Source: Fomitopsis serialis
Lineage: Eukaryota; Basidiomycota; Agaricomycetes; Polyporales; Fomitopsidaceae
Length of the DNA: 35,396 nucleotides
Direction of reading: 5' to 3'
Assembly: GCF_022376445.1 (NCBI RefSeq)
Contig: NW_025955360.1
Span: 1 to 35,396 of the forward strand
In this document: in pieces, positions 20,188 to 31,494 of the stretch
Numbering within the stretch: the stretch's first letter is position 1
Layout of the letters: each line of letters opens with the position of its first letter
Position numbers and translations under genes: made by a program
Notes under the pieces: model-generated
What the model was told of the DNA's origin: nothing
Database searches by the model: none
The model's input: the letters and a program-made list of their open reading frames with translations, nothing else

Positions 20188-21993
20188 TCAACAGCACGCA
20201 CCAAAGTCCTCGAAAGTGTACGTGTCCAGTGACGACGAGAAGGCGTCGTATGAGGGTACGTGCGCTGTCTCGTCCCATGGCATGACCGTAGCATCTATGG
20301 TGCCTGGGGCAGGGAGTGATCCTTGTGCCATTGCGTAGCCAGGTATGTTGTGCGCATGGTTCAAGTCTGGCACTGGCACGTATGGATTGATCACATCGTT
20401 CATATGCAGCGGTCCAGGCAGGACCGCTGCGTATTCAGAGATGCTGTTCTCTCCATACGTTCCTGATGTTGCGGATGAGAATGGACTCATCGAGTATGAT
20501 GGGTATGTGGCGTCTGCGTAGGGCAAGTCTCCTTGCATGTTTGGTATCCTTTCAGAATGATACTCAGAATACCCCATATCCACATTTGGCTGAGCTTGCT
20601 GCCACGTCTGCGTTATAGAGGGTGGAGGATTTGGCATGTACGTCGGTGGAAGACTCATGAAGGGATCAAACGATGCCCTGTCCAGTCGCTCCGAGCGAGC
20701 AGGCGCTGGATGTGCATAGGGATGATGCCGCTGAAGCTGACTCTGCGACGTCCTTGTTGGGTGACGCATTGTCCGCGGATCCCGGTGAGCGATACCGGAT
20801 GTGTATGGTGCCGCGGGGTACTGTAGGGGCACGAATGGCCCTGCGTTGCTCTGGGAACTAGCAGGAGTCCTTGAAGGTACCTCCTGTAGAGCACCCGCCA
20901 AGGCTGAGGTCGATCCCGATGCTGCGTACGCGCTTGGCTGCTGTTGGCTCGGTGCCGCGTACGCTGGCTCTTCATATGTGTCTGGAAGCGATGGGTTCCA
21001 TGATTCGTACGCTGCCCCTCCATATACATGGTGGCGTGCTGCGCTCGGTGGTGTATGGATAGTCGCCGCTGGACCTACAGGCGGTGCAGGAGCGACCCAT
21101 TCTGCCTCGATCGAAGTAGGCCTCACATGTTGCAGTATGTGAGCTTGCCATGCTGGAAGCCGCGAGCCGGACGGCACGGGCTGTGGCGGCGTCCTAGGCC
21201 GTCTTTGACCATGCAAACTGTCTCCCGTGCTCTGCCCAGAGGAGACGGGATACGTTCCAAGAGCGCTTCCGACGCGAGGTACGCGTCGGACGCCCGGGTA
21301 CATTCTCGGGTCATTGGCTGCAAATTGGCTGTTGCTGTCAAGAGGACGAGCTTCAGCTGCGGGAAGGGAGGGTTGGGAAGCAGAGCTTGACTGGATGGCC
21401 TGCGAAGGGTCACTGGGGCCGGGAGTGGGGCCCTTCGCCGTCTTGCGTGATGTAGCTCGACGCTTTCCGGGTACTCGACCATCACCAGATTTTGTATCGT
21501 TTTCAGGTTTATGCGACCGCTGTGACGGTGGTCCGGCAACAGATGGGTCTGCTGTAGGACGCGTGGTACGTGTTCGCCTAGGACGCGGCGCACGAGCAGG
21601 CTCCGCGTTTCCGCCGGATGTGGCGGTTTGATTGGTAGCAGTAGAACCTCGCGGACGACCACGACGTCTTGATGGCTCAGGTACGTGCTCCACGAGGTGT
21701 CCAGATGAGTCTGTGGCAAGCACTAGTTGTAGGCAGGGTGCAGCATTCGTCGAAGTGTCCTGTGGCGTAGGCAGATGTCGTGGCCCGAGGGTCGGTCGAC
21801 CATATTCCGGAAACTATGGGTCGAAACAGGGCCGGGTAAGTCGTTCGTACGTCGTATATGTCATCTGTATTGCACGCACCTGAGAATCATCTCCCAGCCC
21901 TTCCAGTCTCGCCTGCCGTTTCGGCTTTTTGTTGTTCTTGTTGTTCTTGTTGTCTTCCGACGGGTCACTATGGTCACGTCTTCTTTTCGGCAT
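20188..21993 (-). CDS. AT-hook nuclear protein, probable transcriptional regulator
   Basis: Two exons, 21880-21993 and 20188-21813, with a 66-nt intron; 579 residues. The N-terminus has two basic clusters typical of nuclear import (PKRRR at 2-6 and KKPKRQAR at about 22-29). A classic AT-hook, RRRGRPRGS, at about 87-95 should bind the minor groove of AT-rich DNA. The remainder is low-complexity and rich in Pro, Ser, Tyr and Ala, with many short aromatic/acidic patches. It ends YDAFSSSLDTYTFEDFGACC, which resembles an acidic activation segment. No zinc cluster, bZIP or HMG domain is present. A (GTTGTTCTT)n microsatellite at about 21929-21955 encodes the Asn/Lys run at 15-23 and may vary in length between strains. 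Confidence 0.72.
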
Positions 21994-22160
21994 TATAGCA
22001 GTTGTCGTCTCCAGCGACAGACAATACAAGTGATGTTCGAGAGGATCGTGGTGGGTGGGAACTGTCGAGGTCGGAACGAGGAGTGTCCCCAAGCATACGA
22101 AGGGCCAGTAGAGCCGCACAGCCCTGACGCGTCTGACTGCACTGGACGTTCTGCTGAGTG

Positions 22161-22490
22161 CTAGGGAGCCCGCAGAACATACGCAACTTCCTTTTTTCGA
22201 CTGGCCTCCCGGCAGTACCTGGCTTCTTGCACAGGAAGTGCCGCGTACTCGTACTCCCGATGCCGGCGAGTCGCTAGTAGAACGTCAGCCCACCATTTCA
22301 TTCGAAGTCTCAGATCCATGCCCATCTCAGCATATGAATTGTACATATTCTGCGATGCTATGAACGGAGCACAGGCGTGTACTAGGGCATCCTCCTCTGG
22401 AGAGGACCGATAGTAGTCGCTTAGAAGCAGTGACCACAATATCACTTGCGACCGCTGATAGGCAAGCGCAGCAAGCCGCGACGTGTCAGA
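22161..22490 (-). CDS. Orphan open segment, possible exon or gene relic
   Basis: An uninterrupted frame of about 110 codons ends with a stop at 22161. It reads as globular, charged sequence: LAYQRSQVILWSLLLSDYYR, then HACAPFIASQNMYNSYAEMG, RLRMKWWADVLLATRRHRE and a basic end. It opens directly after an upstream stop without a suitable ATG or a clear splice acceptor. It is therefore either a terminal exon whose earlier exons I missed or a remnant. I recognise no family. Confidence 0.25.
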   Translation of the reverse strand, partial: SDTSRLAALAYQRSQVILWSLLLSDYYRSSPEEDALVHACAPFIASQNMYNSYAEMGMDLRLRMKWWADVLLATRRHREYEYAALPVQEARYCREASRKKEVAYVLRAP

Positions 22491-22800
22491 CGATCATGAA
22501 GTGTGGATGCAGTCAGTCATGCAAAATCATTGTTGTCTGCGCAGGGATATGGATATTACCGAGATATGCCATGCAAAGGGAGAGCGCACCAGCGCACGCG
22601 ACAGCCCTTACCGCCACCAGATGTCTGAAGACAGATTCATAGCGACAAACGCTCATCGATATGCCAAACTGTCACGATAAACGTCGTTCCCTAGTAGCTG
22701 GTTGTTGTTATACTCAAAGAACGACCACAAGCAGATATGGCAGCAAGGGCGAGACTCGACAGACACCATACAATGCAGCAAATGTAACATCAAACAAGAG

Positions 22801-23359
22801 CTACCGTACACCTAGCCAGTGCTGACCAAAATCAATATGCACGCTCAGACTCACTGGGGGTGAAGTTGGGGTGTAGACTCCTATGTTCACGCCTCCTGGG
22901 CCCGCCGACCACGAACAAGCACATCCACTGCCTCGAACTTGGTCATATACGATACAATCAGAAGTTGGGCTCAATTTGCTAGTAGAGTAAGTACTCGCCA
23001 ATAATTCGCTATTATGACTTGCCAGTGGACATGTTCTTGTTCAGCTTGAGGTTGTTTCGATGTGAACGCGAGTGCTCAGCGAACTGGCAGTACTAACCAA
23101 CAACGGTCACGACAACGGGGTCGACGCGATCACGTGGTATGATTGAACGCGTTCTGCACGCCGAGTTGATCAGGCCCCAGTCTCCGTTGCAGTAAGCCCA
23201 AATCTCAGCCACTGATGCTCGACTCTACTTACTGCACGGGTCAGATGCTGTGACCGTAGTCCTATGCTTAGAACTAATCGATACATCGTAGCAAGAGCAA
23301 ACAAGAACGACTGGTGCTATAATCTTAGATAAAACAGTCGTGGTCGTCAATGTTGTCAT
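22801..23359 (-). pseudogene. Possible small secreted-protein gene or its remnant
   Basis: On the minus strand an ATG at 23359 starts a hydrophobic N-terminus (MTTLTTTTVLSKIIAPVVLV). Two further pieces of protein-like composition follow: EIWAYCNGDWGLINSACRTR (about 23205-23145) and CIVYDQVRGSGCACSW with AGPGGVNIGVY (about 22955-22880). The first donor would be GTAAGT at about 23233, but no acceptor I tried keeps the frame; the best-looking intron would be only ~29 nt. I therefore treat it as a remnant or an unresolved gene. No family is assigned. Confidence 0.25.
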
Positions 23360-23467
23360 GCGCGCATATCAGAGGCAAAGCATACAGTCAGGTCGCACAA
23401 GAGGTGCTACCAATGATACAATGGGAGAATGCAGCGCAGCTATAGCTTAAATAGTCTAACTTTGAAT

Positions 23468-26339
23468 CTAGACATCCGACACCGTGACGTTTGCACCCTC
23501 GTCCTTCTCAATAGTACTGACTTTGTCCGATGCGGAATCATCAGTAGGCTTGAACATACTCTCGTCATGGTAGTTGGTGCCAATTCCAAGCCCGACTGGC
23601 TTAGAGATGGTGCATATAAGCCAGAACGCGGCGAACGACACGGAAAGTCCTGCAAAGCACAGCCATCAAAAGGGCGCCATCTGGTGTGAGAGTGAATCGT
23701 GCTTACCGACGAAGAACGTTATGTGGAAAGTCCTGACCCAGCCGTTGTAAGCAGCAGGGTCATTCACGGTCATAATCAATCCTGGCATGGTAGGGAAGAC
23801 ACCAATCACCCAAGCGACTAGTGCGCGCCAGTGGAAGCCGTGCCAGTACCTATGAAGACTGTCTTAGCATCATCGTCCCAAGCAGGGTCCACCAATGAAC
23901 TCGTACCAGTAAATCGAGCTACTATTGCCTATATAGCAGTCCTCGAGCTTGATGACGCAGCGTCGCACGACCAGGTAGTCAGCGAGCATGACGCCAGTGA
24001 ACGGAGCCACTGCGTAACAGATTGAGTTAGACTACCACACCTATCTCGGAATGCGACGTACGGAAGATTCCAAAGCCTGAGAGAACAGTGAGGAAGGTCG
24101 CGGCATTGGAGAGATACTGCCATGGGTTTGAAGCCAGACCAAGAACAGCCAGGAAGTAAGCACCCCTCCTGATGTTCATGTAGCGCCTGTTCGAAATGTG
24201 AGTACGTTCGGCGATACACGGAAGTGTCCATAACCTACGGCATGAGACCACTGCGTTAGGAAGGAGAAGAGTCAGCACTTGGGTCCTTCCGTAGGTGGAG
24301 AAGATGAAGATACTCACGCCAAATCCATTCCTGCACTGACGGAATTGAGGACGATACTGATGCCGAGCTGTGCGCATACACAACCAAGACCTGCAAAGAA
24401 ACTGCACAGGCGTCAATGTCGAGTACGTCAATGTGACGTAGAGTTTTACATTCCACAACGAGCTGCGCGAAACCTGTCAGATCACGCGTAGAAGACATCA
24501 TTAAAGCCAGTGTCGCTCACCTCGTGGGGAATTGTTGCTACGCAGACGAGTACGGGTAAGCTCAAATCCACCAACTAACACTGCATAGGCGTACTAGTGA
24601 TCCTGGAGCGCGCTCAACAACTGGAACGGTTCCCAGACAAGCTCGCCGATAATCTGCTGTGCGCAGGACGTCACGATGATACCAATGGTGGCGCATACAA
24701 TGATTGTGCATGGTCTGTTGCAACAGACGCGTCAGAAAGAGCGTTGGAGAAACTAATCGAATATCACGCACGCAGCGACCATCTGTGAGAGTGTCGGCGC
24801 ATAAGGCCGGTTGGCATAACGCGTCCAGTCGCTCTGACCGAGTGTTCCTCCGCCCCTGCTCACGTCAGTGACCGAAGCCCCGTCGGATGTAGCAAACAGC
24901 GCCTACCATGATCCTAAGATAGCGGTAATGCCGAACATCATTGCCCTGGTCGAGAGTCAGACTCCGTTCGCGATCGGTTCACATCAGTACTGACCAGCCT
25001 ATGCTACCGTTTGCCGGCGCTCCCGGTTCCTTGAACAATGGTCCAGGTCCGTGGACGTTAGACACAGCCCAAATAAGGAGGCCCAAGAGGCTATGAAGTC
25101 GTTGAGTGTTCAAGGATCTTCCATCAAGGACTGAAATGACTTACGTGCCACCGAACATGATCGATGAGACAATGAACGGCTTTTGAAGCCTCTCGGGAGG
25201 AATGCGCATGATCGTGATGAAGAAGATATAATATATGCTGAGCGTGGAGTTCAGAATCTGCTCGCGCAACGAAGAGTGAGGCAGGACTTACATCATCCCA
25301 ACGAAGTCCTTCGTGAGCAGGATTCCACCGGCCAAGGTTTGCTTCCTATTGCCCCTAAGACCTCGAAGACCGGGACAGTAGCTCAATTACACGTACATGT
25401 GAGCGAACCCTACGGCGAACACATGTCAGCGGGTTTCCGAGAGGGGCAATAATATTCGGTGAATTACCTGGAATGATAGCCCCGATGACCACCTGCGTCG
25501 CTGTTCGTTAACGTGCATTACAAGACCGAGCACCGTGTTGCTCACCGCCGTAGCTGGAGAAAAGGAGAGAAGATCAGCATAAGAGACTTTAGGCGCCGTG
25601 ACGTCAGGATTAAGAAAACGTACCTTGACCTCCCCAATATGCTTGCAGCCCATCCCAGCTGAAAACATGATTGGCATGTATTTTGACAAAGGCACGTTAC
25701 ACTTACAAGATAGTCCTGTGAGGCGCTGTGAGCACAAGGCGACGGCAACTACGGACGGAAGCAAGGCTTACGTGAAAGAACGGATGATGATGGGAAAGTA
25801 GGCTCCTCTACGCAATGCACCGGGTACGGTTAACCTTATTCACCCTGAGTACAACCGGCTCCGGCTTACCTCATTCCCCAAGTGAACCTGGAGGCGACGG
25901 TGAAGCCTATGTGGTGTCTGTTGGTATACTGTGAGTTGACCTCAGAAGCGCGCCCAAGGGACTAAATATACCTCTCTCCCATCCAACCGCAGGATATGGA
26001 CAAGAAGCCTGTACACAACGCGCCGATCACGAGAGCGACGATCGCTTGCTGAGCAGTCAAGCCGTAGGAGAGCATCGTGCTACCCGTGGTGTACGCTGAG
26101 ATGCACAAGCCACTGATACACCAATAGATGAAGTACGACCAGATGGCATACGTCCGCCGCTCTACGGGCATAGGGATCAGATCCCTGTTGGTCCAGTGCT
26201 ATTTGTGGCGTCAGTCAAGTGGATTAAAGATAAGCGAGGAACATACGTCGTTCTTGTACCCCGCATTGGCGTCGATGGGGACCTCTATGAACTTGAGGAA
26301 TCGTTCCTTCGTGCTTCCTGAACTTCTTGACTCGGCCAT
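23468..26339 (-). CDS. NCS1-family transporter (nucleobase / allantoin / uridine permease type), 23 exons
   Basis: Exons: 26247-26339, 25972-26198, 25870-25917, 25772-25807, 25707-25715, 25624-25658, 25546-25553, 25468-25492, 25397-25409, 25292-25345, 25145-25237, 24995-25090, 24907-24945, 24772-24855, 24595-24714, 24521-24537, 24450-24462, 24318-24401, 24239-24250, 24062-24186, 23907-24009, 23707-23849, 23468-23649. All 22 junctions are GT-AG and keep frame, giving 552 residues. Family marks are HWTNRDLIPMPVERRTY (32-48), WDGLQAYWGGQ (139-149), GPGPLF, GQSDWTRYA (265-273), SAGMDLAGLMPRYMNIRRGAY (about 359-379) and APFTGVMLADY. The hydrophobic pattern fits about 12 helices in the plasma membrane with cytosolic ends. 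The exact substrate is not readable. Exons of 8, 9, 12, 13, 13 and 17 nt are unusual. Nitrogen control is plausible but not shown. Confidence 0.9.
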
Positions 26340-27813
26340 GTCGACGACTATGTGACCTTCGAAGAGGAGGCGGAACAGCGTGCAATGCAGTGCACCGGGC
26401 ACCTCTTATACACCGCAGATAGGTCTCGCTCCGAAGTGTTCGGGAAGATAAGATACAGGCGCATAAAGGCTTGTATGACCGCTATTACAGAACGCCCGGA
26501 CGCTAAGACCGTTGATTTGGGGCCCAGCGGCGGTGGATACACGATACACGATATCGCGACGATAGACAGCGGTACAAGGCACGAGCCTTTTGATGCCCTG
26601 GGACCTACAAGGATATATATGCGAGGCACCTTCCTGAACCCAGCTCAATGAACACGACTGCTCGCGGGTGTTTCTAAAAGCCAAGTTATCTCGCTGTGAA
26701 GCTTGCGACACTATAGATGTATGCCGTGAACTCAGGTGCTGCAGTGCACGGGAGTTGAGATAGACACGTCGGATCCTAAACCGAGGCCAGACTGTACCTT
26801 ACATTTCATAACATGCCTGATAGTGCACCAGGGACGATTGCGGGAAAGGATAATAGATACACGATTTTCAGGGGCCAGGTAGGGGCCAGGGCCTCGCCAG
26901 AAAAACACGTACTGTGTGGCTGTGGTTCGAGTCAAGTTTATGACTTGTTCTGCCTCGGGTGGCGTCTAATTTGGACATGCGAGGGGTTACACATCGGATG
27001 TCCGCCGGTATCGGGTGAAGAAGTTAAACGTTGGACGGAACAGTAGACCAAGTAGTCTAACGTTCTGAGCAAAGCCAGCATTGAGTTCCTATTCATTGAT
27101 AGTTCAGTCAGTTTGCTCACGCGACACCTATAAAACGAATGCAACGAACCTGACTATGGAAAGGGGAAGATATAGCATGGGACGAGACCCGCATCCCATC
27201 ACCGGGAACGGTCTTCGCATCCGCGCAAGTCTTACGCCACAAGGTCGCGATAGTCGTTCAACTGGAGACCTGCGCGACGCGTCACGGAGACTCACAGTAT
27301 CGTGATACATCAGAGCTGGAATCGAGCACACTGAATGCAACGCTCTTTACGAGATGACCGGTTGCAAGCGTATGAGGGGTAAGTATCGCGCACCTCAATC
27401 AGCTGCAAGCAAAACTCAAGGGTCCCGGTCAGGTCAGGAACTCCGAGTCAGGACGCCACGGTGGCAGGATATCCAAGGCTGACGCTTATGATACTGTACT
27501 TACGGAGTACAGCCTGGCGCTCCGAGCACGCGCTTTCTCTGAAGCATCTTTTACTTTGTAGGTAGAGACTAGATTCCGAGCTGTGCGAGTGCCATAATTA
27601 TGCCAGCATCAGTAGATGAGTGACCGAGTTGGCGAGGATGCGACTGAGGACAAGCGCCGATGTGCAGTATTGGCGCCTGTCGGGTCCTCGGATTATGTAA
27701 TATAACGGTGGCTGAGAGCAGCTATACAGTTCCTCCCACACTCCCTCACGCGCCTCGGTAAGTCGTGAATTCCCCAAGCACGCCGGTCTCCTCAACGCAA
27801 GCCCCTCCTCAAG
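26340..27813. other. Divergent intergenic region between transporter and RPL43
   Basis: Both flanking genes point away from this 1.47-kb region, so it should hold both promoters. I find no gene. A small GGGGCCAG direct repeat sits at about 26871-26900. No TATA element can be assigned with confidence. Confidence 0.45.
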
Positions 27814-28391
27814 ATGGTGAGTACGCTACGCCGCTGGATGTGTGACGCTTGCTGACTGCTCTCTGTGCGTAGACGAAACGAACCCGCAAGGTCGGCGTGA
27901 CTGGAAAGTACGGTACCGTGAGTTTTCCATAGACTCGGTGCGGAAGCAAGCAGTACGGCGGTGGACTGACGAGGACGTTTGGGACGTCTAGCGTTACGGT
28001 GCCTCCCTGCGTAAGCAGGTGAAAAAGGTGTGCTTCTGTCTCTGAATGTTATGTCGATGTGTACTGAAGCGGAACCGTAACTCTGTAGATGGAAATCACC
28101 CAGCACGCCCGGTACACATGCACGTTCTGCGGCAAGGTGCGTCCGCTCGCAATCGACCACAAACAGTTCTCAACGTCTTCACCCGTTTCTAGGACTCCGT
28201 AAAGCGCCAGGCAGTTGGTATCTGGAAGTGCGGGTCGTGCAAGAAGGTGATCGCGGGTGGTGCCTGGACTGTATCGACAACAGCGGCTGCCACTGTCCGC
28301 AGGTATGTTAACCCAAGTCTACCCCTCAACGTCTCCGTCTGACTTTTTCGTTAGCACGGTCCGGCGGTTGCGCGACCTGACCGAGGCTTAG
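27814..28391 (+). CDS. RPL43: 60S ribosomal protein eL43 (L37a/L43)
   Basis: Six exons: 27814-27816 (the ATG alone), 27873-27917, 27992-28027, 28089-28136, 28193-28302 and 28355-28391; 92 residues, the usual eL43 length. The sequence opens [20 protein letters not shown]. It carries the zinc-ribbon pairs C39-x2-C42 and C57-x2-C60 (YTCTFCGK and IWKCGSCKK) and [17 protein letters not shown] near the C-terminus, all diagnostic. It is a structural protein of the large ribosomal subunit. An intron directly after the start codon is common in ribosomal protein genes. The gene converges on the CCCH-finger gene, with 269 bp between stops. Confidence 0.97.
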
Positions 28392-28660
28392 TGTCTTGTC
28401 TGTCGTTCTCGTATCTTCATGCTCTGTATTTGCCTCACGCACGTTACATATGTTCATGCACTATGAACCACTCGACTACCATCTCCACGACGAGGGTGCA
28501 ATGCAATGTACTCTTAGGAACGCTATGTCAGTGTGCACGCAATCTCGAGTACGGCGCAGCCAAATGAAATCGTCAACGGAAATGTATTACACTCGTCCAA
28601 TAATACAACGCGAATGCATGCTACACTGGGGTATGTCTATTACACAAGAAGTTCCGTAAC

Positions 28661-30141
28661 TTAGACACCTTCAACACTCGGTGACGGCTCTGAGCGGGGT
28701 TCTGAATGCTCGTCACCCTCTTCATCATCGTCCTCTTCATCTCCTTCGCTCTCTTCCCCGTCCTCGTCATCTTCGCTATCGCTCTCGTGGAACGTAAGTG
28801 AGATGAACTCATCGCCTAGCTGTGCATCTTCTGCAGTCACCGGATGAGGACTGGAAGTATCAGAACCAGCATCAGGCTCAACAGAAGAAGCAGAAGCAGT
28901 GGCGGAGCTCTGTCCAGCAGAGGCATCCGTGCTATTAGTATCCTTGGGGGTTACCGTGGGAGGGACAATCTTGCGAGTACGGTTGGCGCGGATGACATGG
29001 GGTAGTTTGCAGCCCTTAGTCGTGCAGGCGCCCTTCTCCGCGAAGTCGGGGCATTCACGGACGTGTTGCTTGTCGCAGTCAAGGCCCTTCTCGCAGTAGC
29101 CGAGTACCGCAAAGTCGCGGCAGACGCCGCCACGTTGGCCGACGCGGACATGCGGGAACGGGCAGTTTGGCCGCGTGCACCGGCCGTTGTTCGCGAAGTG
29201 CACGCAGAGCGGTGTGCGTTCCGGAGTCGGGTCGTGCGAAAGTGGGCAGGTCTCAGCTGTGTTGGGGCAGTTGCCCTGCAGGAACGGCCAGCAGATGGCG
29301 ATCTTGGAGGGATCGTGCTGGTACATGCATGTCAAGCCGCGATTGCAGGCACCTAGAGAATGGAGTCGCGGGGAGCAGTTCCATGTTCGTGCATGGATCA
29401 GGCTGACTGATCGGAGCTGAAGACGTACCTGTAGTAGTGAAACGAGGGCAGGGCTTGTTCAGGGACTTTCGCTTGTTGGATACACGGCGATTCCTGGGAA
29501 GCCAGTAAGTTTGAACTGGCAAGAGCGTACGCACAAATGAGACTGACTGATAAGGTCTCCTCGTGTTGTTGAGAGTCATGTTACGACCAGACGGGTGCAT
29601 CCGGCGCGACGTTTTAGGCTTGTATGTACGATTGGCATTGATCATGGTGCCGTTCTTGTCTCTGATGAAAGCGGCCTTGGCTGAGATGGGCCGCCCGGGT
29701 GCGCTTGTTGTCGGCTTGGCCACTATAATGCACAGTCAATCATAGCGCATTCGTTGACGATAGCGAGGGTACGAGAGCGTACAGTCTTTACGAACTAAGC
29801 TCCGCCCCGATGCCTCGAAGGCGACCCCTCCGATGACAACATCATGTTTCTGCGCGTTAGACGGTCTCTCCGCGGCTTGCGAGCGCGGCGGGGGCGCGCT
29901 TTGGGGACGAGCGGTCTTGCTGGCTGGTTTGTAGCTCGGATTGACATAGACGTTGCTCCTAGGGTGTGCTGTAGGCCGAACCGTCGGCCGCGATTGCGGA
30001 TGATGTTCTCCAGTCTTGTGGCGGTTGATAACACCTGTACGGGGGTGAGTGACATGTCCGGCGAGCTCTTTCGGATGGTTCACCTGAAAGACGAGCTATT
30101 TCAAGCTTGAGGGCTGCTGCTGAGGTGGAAGGTGCGTCCAT
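28661..30141 (-). CDS. Five-finger CCCH zinc protein, ZC3H3-like
   Basis: Four exons, 30084-30141, 29783-30034, 29429-29722 and 28661-29352, give 431 residues. Five consecutive CCCH fingers lie at 195-214, 222-241, 251-269, 279-298 and 302-320, with spacings C-x7/8-C-x4-6-C-x3-H. The number, spacing and linkers (HDP after finger 1, ECPDFAEKGAC in finger 5) match animal ZC3H3, which acts in nuclear mRNA 3'-end processing and export; that role is inferred here. The N-terminal 190 residues are basic and low-complexity with several Arg/Lys-rich patches. The C-terminal tail is highly acidic (DSEDDEDGEESEGDEEDDDE, about 395-420). The start at 30141 is the first in-frame ATG. Confidence 0.88.
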
Positions 30142-31494
30142 GGTGGTCAAGACTCAAGATGGGGAAGCAGCGGGTCTGTTGAGGACGACGTAGTCTTGAG
30201 CTTAAGTCAGCGGGTTCACGACGGTACCCACGTGGCTGGTGCATGTGCAAATCCGCCAGTCCCTGCAATAGGCAACTGCTGTGTTTCCGAATCGAGTTGT
30301 GCTCATTACGTAGTAACTCACTTACTCTGGCTCTTCGTTACCGCAATATCTGTCGCTTTGACTGAGGCCATGCAGAATCCAATTCTTTTTGATATATTCT
30401 ACTGGGCAAGTGAACTGTCTCCTGAACACACAGCGGCCAGCGCTCTATGCAACCTGAAGCTTGAAGTACTGCCAGTGGCAGGAGTCGACTGGCACAGTCG
30501 TTCGTTCCCCAACAGTGTGCCGGAGACTTGCAGTGGTGTCGTGGTCAATTCTCGCATTCCAGATTGTTCGCAGCGCTTCAGGATCGTGTTTGAGGCTCTG
30601 CTGCATCTATCGCCGAATTACGGCGGATCAGATGCAGAGTCGATGTTCAAACGTTCAACATTCAACGATTGCTGTACTGCATGCTAGTAGTCACAGCAGT
30701 CCGATGTACTTACACGCTCTGGGAATTGGCGAGGGCACGGTATGTACTTAGTCGCATCTTCCGTGGTACGATGACTGAACAACGCGCCTCGAACAGGCCG
30801 TCGTTCAAGGTAGCATTTGACACGCGACTTAAAAATTATATTGCAGTCGAATGCCAGGACAGTACATAGTAAGTTTGAAATGACGACGTCAGATTGCGTG
30901 GTCCCGGACACTGATTAGAATAGCGTAGCGCCTGGCTGTCACGGTGAAGACTGGATAGAATGAATCACACCTCACACATCTATCTAAAGGCTGCAAGGCG
31001 CGAATGGGATCAGACACAGGTGAGCTCGTATTGATTGCGCATGCGCACTGTGTATTGCAATACGAAACCTCGCATTAACCATCACACCCGACGCATCGCT
31101 CTAGCGGCGGTGCCATAGGTAATCAACAGTCGTGCGATGCGAAAGGCGACTGTTTTATGTCTGCGTTGCCAGACGTGTCGTTGTGGGAGGCTGGGACCTC
31201 CGCACCGCTTCAACGATGGCACCACCCGATAGTGTCACGTCGCCAGAGAGCTGTCATGGGTCGAGTCATTGGTCACCGTACGACGTTTTCCAACGCTGCA
31301 GTCTACAACAATAATAACGCTTGCGATTACAGCCACATCATGGCTATTCATAGAGCTTTATATACATACGAACCTCGTAGACGGAATGTCGTCGGCTTGC
31401 TTGGGAACTCCTGACGCGGCCCTACACCATTGGTGATATTCGTCGGATAACTCAATCCAGTGAAATGGCGACTCAGCACATCGATATCGGTCCA
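30142..31494. other. Gene-free region
   Basis: The left part should hold the promoter of the CCCH-finger gene. A 163-codon open frame (30196-30687, +) lacks an early ATG and any recognisable domain, so it is not called. A hairpin lies at 30601-30637. TTTATATACA near 31355 could be a TATA element for the relic that follows. Confidence 0.4.
30601..30637. repeat. Imperfect inverted repeat (hairpin)
   Basis: CTGCATCT and CGCCG pair with CGGCG and AGATGCAG around a short AATTA loop; the two stems are offset by 2 and 4 unpaired bases. No terminator or binding role can be assigned. Confidence 0.6.

Larger units (their letters stand above)
21994..23467. other. Intergenic region with two orphan open segments
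   Basis: This separates the AT-hook gene start from the transporter stop. I see two protein-like segments on the minus strand (22161-22490 and 22801-23359), listed separately at low confidence. The rest shows nothing recognisable. Confidence 0.35.

Noticed and set aside
20533..21883. Plus-strand and alternate-frame readings over the AT-hook gene
   Set aside because: These are shadow frames of a GC-rich 542-codon exon. Only the minus frame at 20188-21813 has a stop-free exon joined to a good first exon.
2334..26339. Amine oxidase and NCS1 transporter as members of one nitrogen-catabolism cluster
   Set aside because: They are 20 kb apart with unrelated genes, relics and repeats between. Nothing links them beyond both being nitrogen-related.
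26880..26960. GGTTCGAGTC string like a tRNA T-loop
   Set aside because: No acceptor stem, D-arm or anticodon arm can be folded around it. I found no convincing tRNA anywhere in the window.
30196..30687. 163-codon uninterrupted frame on the plus strand
   Set aside because: It has no ATG until about codon 59, no recognisable domain, no promoter sign, and contains a strong hairpin. Most real genes here are intron-rich, so I treat it as chance.
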